Shown one piece after another: positions 26,067 to 35,353 of a stretch of DNA of 64,000 nucleotides. This stretch comes from Bradyrhizobium sp. NDS-1. Its GTDB lineage: Bacteria; Pseudomonadota; Alphaproteobacteria; Rhizobiales; Xanthobacteraceae. A model generated the notes under the pieces. The model saw only the letters and a list, made by a program, of their open reading frames with translations, made no database searches and was not told where the DNA came from. The translations under genes were made by a program, and so were the position numbers. Location of the stretch: the NCBI RefSeq assembly GCF_032918005.1, contig NZ_CP136628.1, positions 4,511,501-4,575,500 on the forward strand, in the 5' to 3' direction. Position 1 is the first letter of the stretch, and each line of letters begins with the position of its first letter.

Positions 26067-28148
26067 ATGAAAATCGGTACACTGCTGACCTCTGCCATCG
26101 TCTCGCTCTCGACCGTGGGCGGCGGCCTTGCCGTGTACGTCGCCGTGACCAAGTACCAGACGATGGAGCGGATCACCGAAGCCCAGGGCCGGCTCGCGAT
26201 CGCCCGCGCCGTCAGCGACATCCCGCGCTATCTCAATCCCGAGCGCGGCTTCTCCACCAACATCCTCTTTGGGCCTGCGGCCATCGACCCTGCGCTGCTT
26301 GTCGAGCAGGACAAGCTGCGCAAGCAGACCGACGGCGCCCGCGACAAGATGAACGCACTGCGCAAGGAGCTGCCCGGCCCGTTTGACGACGGCACCACCA
26401 TCGGCAACAGCATCGACGGCATCAATGCGAAGTTCACGGCGTTGCGCGAGGCCATCAACAAGGCAATGGTTGGGCCGGCCGAGGCGCGCAAGGACGCCGC
26501 CAGGAAGATCGTCGCCGACAATGCGGTGCTCAACGGTGGCGTGACCGCGCTGCTCAACGAGCAGGTCCGCCGCATGGCGATCCTGAACGGTGACGCCTAC
26601 CGGCAGGCCAGCTACGCCAACACCGCGATGACGTTGCGCGACGTCGGCGGTTTCAACTCCAGCCTGCACAAGAATCTCGTCGGCGGCAAGAAGCCGGCGA
26701 CCGACGCCGAGAAGGCCGACATCGGACGCTCGCAGGGCCGCAACGACCAGCTGGTGATGGCGCTGCTGGAACTGCGAGGCAATCCGGCAACTCCGGCCAA
26801 CGTCGCCGCAGCGCTGGAGAAGTTCAACTCGATCTATGTCGAGGAGTTCGGCCGCGAGCTCAAGCTCGTCAAGGACGGGGCGATCAGCGGCAAGTACGAA
26901 CACGACATGGATACCTATTATGCCGCCACGCAGCGCGGGCTCAGCACCATCATCGAGGTTCGCGACGCCTTCTACGACAACGCCGAACAGATCCTCTCCG
27001 GTGCTTCTTCGTCCGCGCGGACCAGCTTCACCGTCGCGCTTGCAGGCCTTGCCGCCGTGTTGATCGCGAGCGTCGGGCTCATCGTGATGGTTCGCCGCCG
27101 CGTCTGCGCTCCGATCGTCAAGCTGACGACGCGGATGTCGCGGCTTGCGGAGGGCGAGGTTGCGGACAGCATCCCCGGCGCCGAGCGCTCCGACGAGATC
27201 GGGGCAATGGCCGCGGCCGTGCAGGTCTTCAAGGACAACATGATCCGGGCCGACCGGCTCGCGGCCGAGAAGCAGGCCGAGAGCGACGGCAAGATGCGGC
27301 GCGCGCAGGCGCTCGACGAGCTGACCCGCGCATTCGAAGCCAAGGTCACCGAGCTCGTCGGCGGCCTGTCTCGCGCCTCCTCGACCATGGAAAGCACCGC
27401 TCAATCGATGACTTCGACGGCGGCCCAGACCAACAGCCAGGCCGCGGTCGTCGCCGCCGCCTCCGAGCAGACCTCGACCAATGTACAGACCGTCGCCAGC
27501 GCCACCGAAGAGCTGACCTCCTCCATCTCCGAGATCGGCCGTCAGGTCGCACAGAGCACCGAGATTGCCGCCCGCGCGGTCGACAACGCGCGCCGCACCG
27601 GCGATACCGCCCGTACGCTCGCGGAGGGCGCCCAGAAGATCGGCGACGTCGTCACGCTGATCCAGAGCATCGCCGAGCAGACCAACCTGCTCGCGCTGAA
27701 CGCGACCATCGAGGCCGCCCGTGCCGGCGATGCCGGCCGCGGCTTTGCGGTGGTTGCTTCCGAAGTGAAGTCGCTGGCGGGCCAGACCGCAAAGGCGACG
27801 ACCGAAATCTCCGAGCAGATCACGGCGATCCAAACCGCGAGCGACGAAACCGTGGCCGCGATCCGCAACGTCGCCGACGTCATCGGCGAAATCGACCAGA
27901 TCGGCACCGCGATCGCGGCGGCGATCGAGGAACAGGGCTCGGCCACCAAGGAGATCGCCCGCAGCGTCCAGGAGGCCGCCCGCGGCACCCAGGAGGTCAA
28001 CACCAACATATCAGGCGTGCAACGCGCGGCCGACGATACGGGCGCCGCCGCGAGGGAAGTTCTGGTCGCCGCCGAGCAGCTCTCGACCCAGTCGCGCGAT
28101 CTCGCCGGACAGTTCGACCGCTTCCTCGGCGAGGTCAGGGCGGCGTAG
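26067..28148 (+). CDS. Methyl-accepting chemotaxis protein
   Basis: A 693-residue chemoreceptor. The first membrane span is at about 7-29, a large helical periplasmic sensor follows to about 325, the second span is at about 325-350, then HAMP (to about 405; [24 protein letters not shown]) and the signalling domain with the conserved hairpin tip [40 protein letters not shown]. No CheR/CheB docking pentapeptide is at the C-terminus. The sensor resembles the HBM/NIT-type helical class. No other chemotaxis gene is nearby. Confidence 0.95.
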   Translation: MKIGTLLTSAIVSLSTVGGGLAVYVAVTKYQTMERITEAQGRLAIARAVSDIPRYLNPERGFSTNILFGPAAIDPALLVEQDKLRKQTDGARDKMNALRKELPGPFDDGTTIGNSIDGINAKFTALREAINKAMVGPAEARKDAARKIVADNAVLNGGVTALLNEQVRRMAILNGDAYRQASYANTAMTLRDVGGFNSSLHKNLVGGKKPATDAEKADIGRSQGRNDQLVMALLELRGNPATPANVAAALEKFNSIYVEEFGRELKLVKDGAISGKYEHDMDTYYAATQRGLSTIIEVRDAFYDNAEQILSGASSSARTSFTVALAGLAAVLIASVGLIVMVRRRVCAPIVKLTTRMSRLAEGEVADSIPGAERSDEIGAMAAAVQVFKDNMIRADRLAAEKQAESDGKMRRAQALDELTRAFEAKVTELVGGLSRASSTMESTAQSMTSTAAQTNSQAAVVAAASEQTSTNVQTVASATEELTSSISEIGRQVAQSTEIAARAVDNARRTGDTARTLAEGAQKIGDVVTLIQSIAEQTNLLALNATIEAARAGDAGRGFAVVASEVKSLAGQTAKATTEISEQITAIQTASDETVAAIRNVADVIGEIDQIGTAIAAAIEEQGSATKEIARSVQEAARGTQEVNTNISGVQRAADDTGAAAREVLVAAEQLSTQSRDLAGQFDRFLGEVRAA

Positions 28149-28154
28149 CGCGAT

Positions 28155-28745
28155 TCAATACGGCGGCGCCTTGCGCGCCCGCTGGGCTTTCGCCGCTTCG
28201 ATCCACCACGTCAGGTCATCAGCAAAGCGCGGGAACGAGCGTTCCAGTGCCTTGCCGCCCTCGCCGATCGGCTCGCCGTCCGCGGACAGGGTCTGCGCGA
28301 TCGGGCCGACGCCGATGGTGCTCGACACCACCACCATGCCCATCTCCGAGAGCGTGCCGTGCCAGGCGGTAGCGGCGCGTGCGCCGGACAGGCGGCCGGC
28401 CGAATAGCTCACGATCGCCGCCGGACGCCAGAACCACTCTTCGAGGAAATGGTCGGTGAGATTCTTCAGGCCGGGCTGGATGCCCCAATTGTATTCGCCG
28501 GTGACGAAGACGAAGCCGTCGGCGCCGCGGATCTGTCCGGCGAGCTTTTCCAGCGCCTCGGGCGCCGAACCCTGAGGATATTCCTTGTACATGCGATCGA
28601 GCATCGGCAGGCCGATCGCCTTTGCGTCGATGAACTCGACGTCCTCGCCGCGGCGGCGCAGACGATCGATGACGAAGTTCGCAAGGCGGATGCCCATGCG
28701 ATCGGAACGGTAGGAACCGTAGAGGACGAGGATGCGATTGCTCAT
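28155..28745 (-). CDS. NADPH-dependent FMN reductase
   Basis: A 196-residue flavodoxin-like protein. The FMN phosphate loop is LYGSYRSDRMGIRLA at about 9-22 (GSxR type), and the isoalloxazine loop is GEYNWGIQPGLKNLTDHF near 83-100, which fits the NADPH:FMN reductase/azoreductase-like family. It reduces flavin or quinone-type acceptors; the substrate is not known. Convergent with the chemoreceptor gene (6-base gap). Confidence 0.9.
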   Translation of the reverse strand: MSNRILVLYGSYRSDRMGIRLANFVIDRLRRRGEDVEFIDAKAIGLPMLDRMYKEYPQGSAPEALEKLAGQIRGADGFVFVTGEYNWGIQPGLKNLTDHFLEEWFWRPAAIVSYSAGRLSGARAATAWHGTLSEMGMVVVSSTIGVGPIAQTLSADGEPIGEGGKALERSFPRFADDLTWWIEAAKAQRARKAPPY

Positions 28746-28818
28746 GATGGTCGCATGCTACCACGTAACCGGCGCGCGCGGCGATTTCCTTTGTCGTGGC
28801 GTTTCGTGCGTGGGCGGT

Positions 28819-29022
28819 TCAGTGCGTCGCGCGATAGCTGGCCCGGCGCGGTATCGACCGGCATGCCAATCCTTCGGCCAGCACCTTCATGTCCTCATGC
28901 CGGCCGCTGCGAATCAGCCGCCCGAACTCGTCGGGTGAGAAAGGAAGACTTGGATCATCATCAATCGGGCGCCGCATTCGTGGACCGAAGAACCGCCGAA
29001 CCAGGCTAGCCAGCCGCCGCAT
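28819..29022 (-). CDS. Small hypothetical protein (67 aa)
   Basis: A very basic N-terminus (MRRLASLVRRFFGPRMRR) precedes an acidic, folded-looking stretch (DDDPSLPFSPDEFGRLIRSGRHEDM). A GAGGGAA ribosome-binding site lies about six bases before the ATG, so translation is likely. No family recognised; could be a small regulatory or membrane-binding peptide. Confidence 0.5.
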   Translation of the reverse strand: MRRLASLVRRFFGPRMRRPIDDDPSLPFSPDEFGRLIRSGRHEDMKVLAEGLACRSIPRRASYRATH

Positions 29023-29152
29023 GTCAATTCCCTCGCGCCAGCAACAAACCTCTCAGTCTGCACATTGTTCCTCCCGCACCTCTGAGATTGCAAGAGGTCG
29101 CTGAGGACTCCGCACCAAAAAAAATCTCGGAGAATAATCTCCTCTTCGTCGT

Positions 29153-29408
29153 GCTCGTCGGCAAAACGACGTAGCGTACAAACTCCTGATTGTGCTCGCG
29201 GTCCGAGCGCACCGCGTTCGCGGCGAAGCCGTGGTCGGGCTAGCCCATCGCGACGCAGGTCACGATGACTTCGTCCTCCGGAATTCTCCGCGACCTCGCA
29301 CACGACGTGAACATGCCAGGGCTCGATCTTCATCGACGACGGCGCGCGCTTGGCGCTCTCGATGATGACCTCGATCACCGCACGACCGGTTGCCGAGGCG
29401 GCGGGCAA
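29153..29408 (-). pseudogene. Nitroreductase remnant
   Basis: The minus strand starts with a nitroreductase N-terminal segment (GRAVIEVIIESAKRAPSSMK, then EPWHVHVVCEV), then shifts frame and continues with the family's C-terminal segment (IPEDEVIVTCVAMG, a stop, then PDHGFAANAVRSDREHNQEF). Roughly 130 central residues are missing, the frame changes at about 29280, and TAG replaces Tyr at 29240-29242. No functional protein can be made. Confidence 0.7.
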
Positions 29409-29456
29409 AACCTATGCTAACCCGCAAGCAAGACCAAGAACCCTGGAGGAGCCGCC

Positions 29457-30419
29457 ATGGCCGCGCCACTCGACCCCGTCATCGCCCAGATCATTCCGCT
29501 CATGCCGATGCGCGATCTCGCGGTCATGACACCGCAGAGCGCCCGTGATTCCTTGCGCCAGCTGGCTGCCTCGCGCGCCGCCATCCCGCCACCGCCGGTC
29601 GATCACGTGCAGGATATCAAGGTGAAAGGCGGCGTCGGCCCGCTCGACGCGCGTGTCTACCGGGTCGGCACCACGCCCGCGCCGACCGTGGTGTTCTTCC
29701 ATGGCGGCGGGTGGGTTGCTGGCGATCTCGAAACCCACGACCGGCAGGCGCGCAATCTTGCGATCGAGACCGGCGCGGTCGTCGTCTCCGTTGACTATCG
29801 ACGCCCGCCCGAGACGCGCTTTCCGGGCGCGTTCGAGGATGCCTTCGCTGCTGCAAGCGACATCTTCAACCGTGTTGCGGAATTTGGTGGCGATGCAAAA
29901 CGCCTCGGCGTTTCCGGCGACAGCGCCGGCGGCAATCTCGCGGCGACCACCGCGATCGCCTGCCGGGACGCCGGCATCAAGCTCGCCGCGCAATTGCTGG
30001 TCTATCCCGTGACCGACGTCGTCGGCGCTTATGCCGATGCCCACGAGAACGCACGCTACCCCTCGCGCGCCGAGAATGCCGAGGGCTACTTCCTGACGCG
30101 CGCCACGATGGAATGGTTTTGCGGCCATTATCTCGCCGATCCCGCTCACGCCAGCGACTGGCGCGTCTCGCCGCTGCGGACGGCATCCCTCGCCGGTGTC
30201 GCCCCTGCGATCGTCACCACCGCCTGGTTCGATCCCCTGCGCGACGAGGGCGCGGCCTATGCGCGGGCACTGGAGGCGGCCGGCGTCCGCGTCAAGCACC
30301 ACGAGGGCCCCGGCCTGATCCACGGTTATTTCGGCATGGGCGATGCCTCGGACGTCGCGCGCGCCGAGGCACAACGCGCACGCGCCGACTTCAAGGCGCT
30401 GCTCACGCGGGGGGTCTGA
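29457..30419 (+). CDS. Alpha/beta hydrolase, hormone-sensitive-lipase (Aes) family
   Basis: A 320-residue esterase. The oxyanion-hole motif is HGGGW (VVFFHGGGWVAGD), the nucleophile elbow is GDSAGG (VSGDSAGGNLA), and the Asp/His of the triad lie in FDPLRDEG and LIHGYFGMG. The N-terminal cap helices cover about 1-60. Cytoplasmic; hydrolyses short acyl esters or lactones by family. GGAGGAG before the ATG fixes the start. Confidence 0.9.
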   Translation: MAAPLDPVIAQIIPLMPMRDLAVMTPQSARDSLRQLAASRAAIPPPPVDHVQDIKVKGGVGPLDARVYRVGTTPAPTVVFFHGGGWVAGDLETHDRQARNLAIETGAVVVSVDYRRPPETRFPGAFEDAFAAASDIFNRVAEFGGDAKRLGVSGDSAGGNLAATTAIACRDAGIKLAAQLLVYPVTDVVGAYADAHENARYPSRAENAEGYFLTRATMEWFCGHYLADPAHASDWRVSPLRTASLAGVAPAIVTTAWFDPLRDEGAAYARALEAAGVRVKHHEGPGLIHGYFGMGDASDVARAEAQRARADFKALLTRGV

Positions 30420-30423
30420 TCTG

Positions 30424-30888
30424 CTAGGGCCCGTGCGTCCGCTGCGCGCCAGTGTGCCCCCAAGTCTCGTCCCAATCCTGGCCGGCGGCGTCGACGACGC
30501 GGCCGTCGGCTTCGAAGAACTTGTTCGGCACCTGGAAGATTGCCAGGATCAGGGCCCCGTCCGGACACCAGGCGGCATGCCGGCTGCCTGCCTCGCGCCA
30601 GATGAATTCGCCGGCTTTGCAGGCGATGCCCCGAGCGGGCCCCTCCTTGTCGACGAGCGCGCCTTCGATGACGTAACTCTGCTCGATGCCGACATGCTCG
30701 TGGTCGGGCAGCACCGATCCCGGCGCAAAGCGCATCAAGGCGGTCATCAGCCCCGTGCCGCGGTCGAACAGCAGCGTCTTGGCCTCGCAGCCGGGAAAGC
30801 GCGTCTTCTGCCAGTCCATGTTTTGCGGCTGAACCAGATGAGAATGCCGGTCGGTGGCTTCCTGGTCCTTCGGGATCGCGGCGTCCAT
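30424..30888 (-). CDS. Cupin-domain protein (ChrR-like)
   Basis: A 154-residue single-cupin protein. The metal-binding motif G(X)5HXH(X)3,4E(X)6G appears as PGSVLPDHEHVGIEQSYVIEG, and the second as GSRHAAWCPDGALIL. ChrR-type cupins and related dioxygenases use the same fold; the substrate is unknown. ATG at 30888 is preferred over the adjoining GTG because AGGAG is then seven bases upstream. Convergent with the esterase gene (4-base gap). Confidence 0.8.
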   Translation of the reverse strand: MDAAIPKDQEATDRHSHLVQPQNMDWQKTRFPGCEAKTLLFDRGTGLMTALMRFAPGSVLPDHEHVGIEQSYVIEGALVDKEGPARGIACKAGEFIWREAGSRHAAWCPDGALILAIFQVPNKFFEADGRVVDAAGQDWDETWGHTGAQRTHGP

Positions 30889-31086
30889 CACGATACTCCT
30901 TCCATCTCGACCGCCGGAAGCTAGCAGGATCGTCCGGCTGGGTCAGCGAGCGGTGCAACACGCCGGACGAACGCCGATCGCGCGAAAATCGGCAGGCAAA
31001 CCGGACGACCGGGCGCCATCCTGCTTGATTGCGCCACGATTCCCGGCTCCAATCCGCCCCGCCATTTCTGGTTCTGGGAGACACTC

Positions 31087-31335
31087 ATGATGAAACGGAT
31101 TTTCCTCGCTGCGGTCGTCGCCACCTTCGCGGCAGGCTCGGCCTTCGCGCAAGAAACCTGCGAGAGCAAGGCCGTCGGCAAGGACGGCAAGCCGCTGGCC
31201 GGCGCCGCCAAGACTTCGTTCCTGAAGAAGTGCAAAGCCGACGCCTGCACGCCCAAGGCCGTCAGCGCCGACGGCAAGCCGCTCGCTGGCGCCGCCAAGA
31301 ACAGCTTCATGAAGAAGTGCGAAGTCAGCGCGTAA
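31087..31335 (+). CDS. PsiF-repeat secreted protein
   Basis: An 82-residue exported protein. Signal peptide residues 1-21 (ending SAFA), then two copies of a PsiF-type unit: KAVGKDGKPLAGAAKTSFLKKC and KAVSADGKPLAGAAKNSFMKKC (17 of 22 identical), each with a Cys that closes the unit. PsiF in E. coli is phosphate-starvation inducible; its function is unknown. GGGAGACACTC precedes the ATG. The high identity of the two units suggests recent duplication. Confidence 0.82.
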   Translation: MMKRIFLAAVVATFAAGSAFAQETCESKAVGKDGKPLAGAAKTSFLKKCKADACTPKAVSADGKPLAGAAKNSFMKKCEVSA

Positions 31336-31376
31336 GGCGCTCCTTCCTTAGCGAACAAGACCGCCACGAACTCGTC

Positions 31377-31400
31377 ATGCCCGGGCTTGTCCCCGGGCAT
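31377..31400. repeat. Short GC-rich hairpin element
   Basis: ATGCCCGGG-CTTGTC-CCCGGGCAT is a perfect 9-bp stem with a 6-base loop. Hairpins with this core are abundant in Bradyrhizobium genomes. Located between the PsiF-like gene and a convergent hydrolase gene, it may terminate both. Confidence 0.7.
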
Positions 31401-31411
31401 CACGGAGGGAG

Positions 31412-32287
31412 TTAGTCCCGCCTGAACCGATAGTCGAACGCCCCATCCAGCGGCTTGATCCATCCCGCCGTCGGCGCCGGAAAATGCACCGGCAGGATCA
31501 ACGTGTCGGTGTCCGCAACGGACGCGAAGAATTTTCGCCGTGAGGCCGCCGACTGCTTCGGATCCCAATCGGGCTTCGCCGACCAATCCGGCTCGCGGCA
31601 CTGGATCTGGTGGTGCATCAGATCGCCGGCGACCACGGCGCGCTGGCCCTTCGACAGAATGTTCACGCAGCAATGGCAGGGCGAATGCCCCGGCGTCGGC
31701 GTCAGCGTCACGGTATCGTCGAGCGCGTAATCGTCATCCACCAGCAGCGCCTGCCCCGCTTCGACGATCGGCAGGCAATTGTCGCGAAACACGGTGCCGG
31801 GCGGATTGTTGCCCCTGGCATGCTCGGCCTCCCAGGCCGCATACTCGCCCTTGTGGAAGACGTATTTCGCGTTCGGGAACGTCGGCACCCAGCGGCCGTC
31901 GCGCAAGGTCGTATTCCAGCCGGTGTGGTCGATATGCAGATGCGTGCAGAACACGTAGTCGATCTGCTCGAAGGCGATGCCGAGCGCGAACAACTCGTTG
32001 CGCCAGCGTTCCTTGCCGGGGAAGTCGAACGGCGGCGGATGGCCCTTGTCCTCACCGGTGCAGGTGTCGACCAGAATGGTGTAGCGCGGCGTGCGCACCA
32101 CGAAGGTCTGATAGGTGATCACCATCAAGCCGCGCGCGGCGTCGAACACCTCCGGCTCCATCGTCGGCAGATGGCGTTTGAACACGCCCTCGTCATAGGC
32201 GGGGAAAAAATCCTGCGGCCGCCGCCATGGCCCTTCCCGCTCGATCACCGCGTCGATGGTGATGTCGCCGATTCGGAGTTGTTTCAT
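31412..32287 (-). CDS. MBL-fold metallo-hydrolase
   Basis: A 291-residue metallo-beta-lactamase-fold enzyme. The zinc motif HxHxDH is THLHIDHTGWN (His116, His118, Asp120, His121); TPGHSPCHCC and GDLMHHQIQ supply the third and fourth ligands. The fold matches lactonase/quorum-quenching or aryl-sulfatase-like groups, so the substrate is unknown. ATG at 32287 has GGGAG about ten bases upstream. The protein has no signal peptide. Confidence 0.88.
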   Translation of the reverse strand: MKQLRIGDITIDAVIEREGPWRRPQDFFPAYDEGVFKRHLPTMEPEVFDAARGLMVITYQTFVVRTPRYTILVDTCTGEDKGHPPPFDFPGKERWRNELFALGIAFEQIDYVFCTHLHIDHTGWNTTLRDGRWVPTFPNAKYVFHKGEYAAWEAEHARGNNPPGTVFRDNCLPIVEAGQALLVDDDYALDDTVTLTPTPGHSPCHCCVNILSKGQRAVVAGDLMHHQIQCREPDWSAKPDWDPKQSAASRRKFFASVADTDTLILPVHFPAPTAGWIKPLDGAFDYRFRRD

Positions 32288-32427
32288 GGGTGTTCGCTCC
32301 CTTTTTTGTGAAAGCGTAGCGAACGGGCTCAGGGCATTCAAGGCGCCGAACGCAAAGAGCTTCGGCGGGCGTGCCGCAAATCAACCTCAAATAGCGGAGA
32401 AAATGACGGTGGAATGAGGAATGTCCG

Positions 32428-33411
32428 GTGGGCAGGAAATTGAAAATAACCGCGGCAATCATGGTTGCCGTCGCAGCTGGCATCTACGTCAACAACGCCA
32501 GCCTTCTGGCGCCGCATCCAGACGGCACGCCGGTGCTGCTCGCCCATCGCGGCATCGCGCAGCGTTTCGACGAGCGGGACCTGAAGAACGACACCTGCAC
32601 GGCCGCGCGGATGTTGCCGCCGGCGCACGATTACCTCGAGAACACGCTGCGCTCGATGCGCGCGAGCTTCGAGGCCGGTGCGGATGTCGTCGAGCTCGAC
32701 GTGCACCCGACCACCGACGGCGAGTTCGCCGTCTTCCACGACTGGACGCTCGACTGCCGGACCGACGGCAACGGCGTCACACGCGCGCAGAGCATGGCGA
32801 AGCTGAAGACGCTCGACATCGGCTACGGCTACACTGCCGACGGTGGCAAGTCCTTCCCGTTCCGCGGCAAGGGTGTTGGCATGATGCCGTCATTGTCGGA
32901 GGTGTTCGCCGCCTTCCCCGGCAAGCAACTGCTCATCAACGTGAAGAGCCGGGACCCCGACGAAGGCGACAGACTTGCCGCCGTGCTGAATACGCTGCCG
33001 GCCGAGCGGCGCCGGACCATCATGGTCTATGGCGGCAACGAGCCGATCGAGGCGATCCGTCGCCTCACCCCCGATGTCCGCACGATCTCGCGCGGGGCAA
33101 TCAAGAGCTGCCTGACCCGCTATATCGGCTATGGCTGGACCGGCCTGGTCCCGGCAGCCTGCCGCAATGCGATGGTGCTGGTGCCGATCAACGCCGCTCC
33201 CTGGCTATGGGGCTGGCCCGATCGTTTCCTCGCACGCATGAACGGCGTCAACAGCGCGGTCTTCGCGCTCGGTCCCTACAGCGGCGGCGAGTTCTCTACC
33301 GGCATTGATACGCCGGAAATATTCGCGCGGTTGCCGCAAGGCTATTCCGGCGGCATCTGGACCAACGAGATCGAGGCAATCGCCAAGCTCGCAGGCGGGA
33401 GCCGAGATTAG
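32428..33411 (+). CDS. Glycerophosphodiester phosphodiesterase family protein (GDPD)
   Basis: A 327-residue exported or membrane-anchored protein with a hydrophobic N-terminus (residues 6-25). The GDPD motifs are LLAHRGIAQRFDE (catalytic His-Arg), ENTLRSMRASFEAGADVVELDVHPTTDGEFAVFHDWTLD (metal Glu/Asp, second His). The GTG start has GAGGAA upstream. Substrate likely a glycerophosphodiester, by family. Its stop overlaps the stop of the convergent ABC-F gene by three bases. Confidence 0.88.
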   Translation: MGRKLKITAAIMVAVAAGIYVNNASLLAPHPDGTPVLLAHRGIAQRFDERDLKNDTCTAARMLPPAHDYLENTLRSMRASFEAGADVVELDVHPTTDGEFAVFHDWTLDCRTDGNGVTRAQSMAKLKTLDIGYGYTADGGKSFPFRGKGVGMMPSLSEVFAAFPGKQLLINVKSRDPDEGDRLAAVLNTLPAERRRTIMVYGGNEPIEAIRRLTPDVRTISRGAIKSCLTRYIGYGWTGLVPAACRNAMVLVPINAAPWLWGWPDRFLARMNGVNSAVFALGPYSGGEFSTGIDTPEIFARLPQGYSGGIWTNEIEAIAKLAGGSRD

Positions 33412-35030
33412 CTCCGCAACCCCGGCGCCTCCTGCCCGGTCCGCGCGACATATTCCGTATAGCCGCCACCGAACTGGTGGATACCCTCCGGCGTCAGCTC
33501 CAGCACGCGGTTCGACAGCGTCGCCAGGAAATGACGGTCATGCGAGACGAACAGCATGGTGCCCTCGAAATCCGATAGCGCGTTGATCAGCATCTCCTTG
33601 GTGGCGAGGTCGAGATGGTTGGTCGGCTCGTCCAGCACCAGGAAGTTCGGCGGGTCGAACAGCATCTTGGCCATCACCAGCCGCGCCTTCTCGCCGCCCG
33701 ACAGCACCCGGCAGCGCTTCTCGACGTCGTCGCCGGAGAAGCCGAAGCAGCCGGCGAGCGCGCGCAAGGAGCCCTGCCCCGCGGTCGGAAACGCGTATTC
33801 GAGCGACTGAAACACCGTCTGCTCGCCGTCGAGCAGATCCATCGCGTGCTGGGCGAAATAGCCCATCTTGACGCTGCCGCCGACCGCCACCGTGCCCTCA
33901 TCAGGCTCGCTCGCGCCCGCAACGAGCTTGAGCAGCGTCGACTTGCCGGCGCCGTTGACGCCCATCACGCACCAGCGCTCCCGACGGCGGATCATGAAAT
34001 CGAGCCCGTCATAGATGCGCTTCGATCCGTAACCCTTGTGCACGTTCTTGAGCGCGACGACGTCCTCGCCCGAACGCGGCGCCGGCGGAAAGTCGAACGC
34101 GACGCTCTGGCGCCGGCGCGGCGGCTCCACCCGCTCGATCTTGTCGAGCTTCTTGACCCGGCTCTGCACCTGGGCGGCGTGCGAGGCGCGCGCCTTGAAG
34201 CGTTCGATGAACTTGATCTCCTTGGCGAGCATCGCCTGCTGGCGCTCGAACTGGGCCTGCTGCTGCTTCTCGTTCTGCGCCCGCTGCTGCTCGTAGAATT
34301 CGTAATCGCCGGTGTAGGTCGTGAGCGATCCGGAATCGATCTCGATCACCTTCGAGATCACGCGGTTGATGAACTCGCGGTCATGCGAGGTCATCAGCAG
34401 CGTGCCTTCGTAATCGTGCAGGAATTTTTCCAGCCAGATCAGGCTCTCGATATCGAGATGGTTGCTCGGCTCGTCGAGCAACATCACGTCGGGACGCATC
34501 AGAAGGATGCGCGCCAGCGCCACGCGCATCTTCCAGCCGCCGGAGAGCTTGCCGACGTCACCGTCCATCATCTCCTGGCTGAAGCCCAGGCCGGACAGCG
34601 CCTCGCGCGCGCGGCCGTCGAGCGCATAGCCGTCGAGCTCCTCGAAGCGATGCTGCACCTCGCCATAGCGGGCGATGATCTCCTCCATCTGGTCGGCCTT
34701 GTCAGGGTCGGCCATCGCAGCCTCGAGCTCGCGCAGCTCGGCCGCGACCTCGCTGACGGGACCCGCGCCATTCATCACCTCGGCGACGGCGCTGCGGCCG
34801 CTCATCTCGCCGACATCCTGGTTGAAATAGCCGATGGTGATGCCGCGATCGGTCGAGACCTGCCCCTCGTCGGGCAACTCCTCGCCGGCGATCATCCGGA
34901 ACAATGTGGTCTTGCCCGCACCGTTCGGGCCGACAAGGCCGATCTTCTCGCCCTTGTTGAGGGCGGCGGAGGCTTCGATGAACAGGATCTGGTGGCCGGC
35001 TTGCTTGCTGACGTTGTCGAGGCGGATCAT
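33408..35030 (-). CDS. ABC-F family ATPase
   Basis: A 540-residue soluble protein with two ABC domains and no membrane span. Domain 1 has GPNGAGKTT and LSGGWKMRVALARI; domain 2 has GVNGAGKST and LSGGEKARLVMA; both have LLDEP.NHLD Walker B regions. The linker between (about 240-310) is a long charged helix. ABC-F proteins act on ribosomes, some giving antibiotic resistance; YbiT/EttA-like roles fit here. MIRLDNVSKQ at 35030 is the standard start although the ribosome-binding site is weak. Confidence 0.9.
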   Translation of the reverse strand: MIRLDNVSKQAGHQILFIEASAALNKGEKIGLVGPNGAGKTTLFRMIAGEELPDEGQVSTDRGITIGYFNQDVGEMSGRSAVAEVMNGAGPVSEVAAELRELEAAMADPDKADQMEEIIARYGEVQHRFEELDGYALDGRAREALSGLGFSQEMMDGDVGKLSGGWKMRVALARILLMRPDVMLLDEPSNHLDIESLIWLEKFLHDYEGTLLMTSHDREFINRVISKVIEIDSGSLTTYTGDYEFYEQQRAQNEKQQQAQFERQQAMLAKEIKFIERFKARASHAAQVQSRVKKLDKIERVEPPRRRQSVAFDFPPAPRSGEDVVALKNVHKGYGSKRIYDGLDFMIRRRERWCVMGVNGAGKSTLLKLVAGASEPDEGTVAVGGSVKMGYFAQHAMDLLDGEQTVFQSLEYAFPTAGQGSLRALAGCFGFSGDDVEKRCRVLSGGEKARLVMAKMLFDPPNFLVLDEPTNHLDLATKEMLINALSDFEGTMLFVSHDRHFLATLSNRVLELTPEGIHQFGGGYTEYVARTGQEAPGLRS

Positions 35031-35353
35031 GGGGTCTTTATGGGGGGATTTTTGCGTTGCAGCGTCATAGGCCATGGCGGGCGCCAGGGGAAGCCCGGCG
35101 GGGCACGGATTCCGGCTCGGCAGATGGCCGCGTCGGTCATACTGCGCTGCGACAGGCGCGTGAGTATCCGGCCATGTCGAGCGCGAACGGGACCGCCTGA
35201 GACCAACAATGCGACACCGGGGCGCTTGCCGGATGGCGGCAATGTGTCCAAACTCCGATCGAAGTCGCTGGAATGCGGCATACCTCCAGCGGTGATCAAC
35301 GAAAAGCGCAGGCAAAGCGCGTTCGAACAACAACGCCGCCAGGGAGGACGTCC

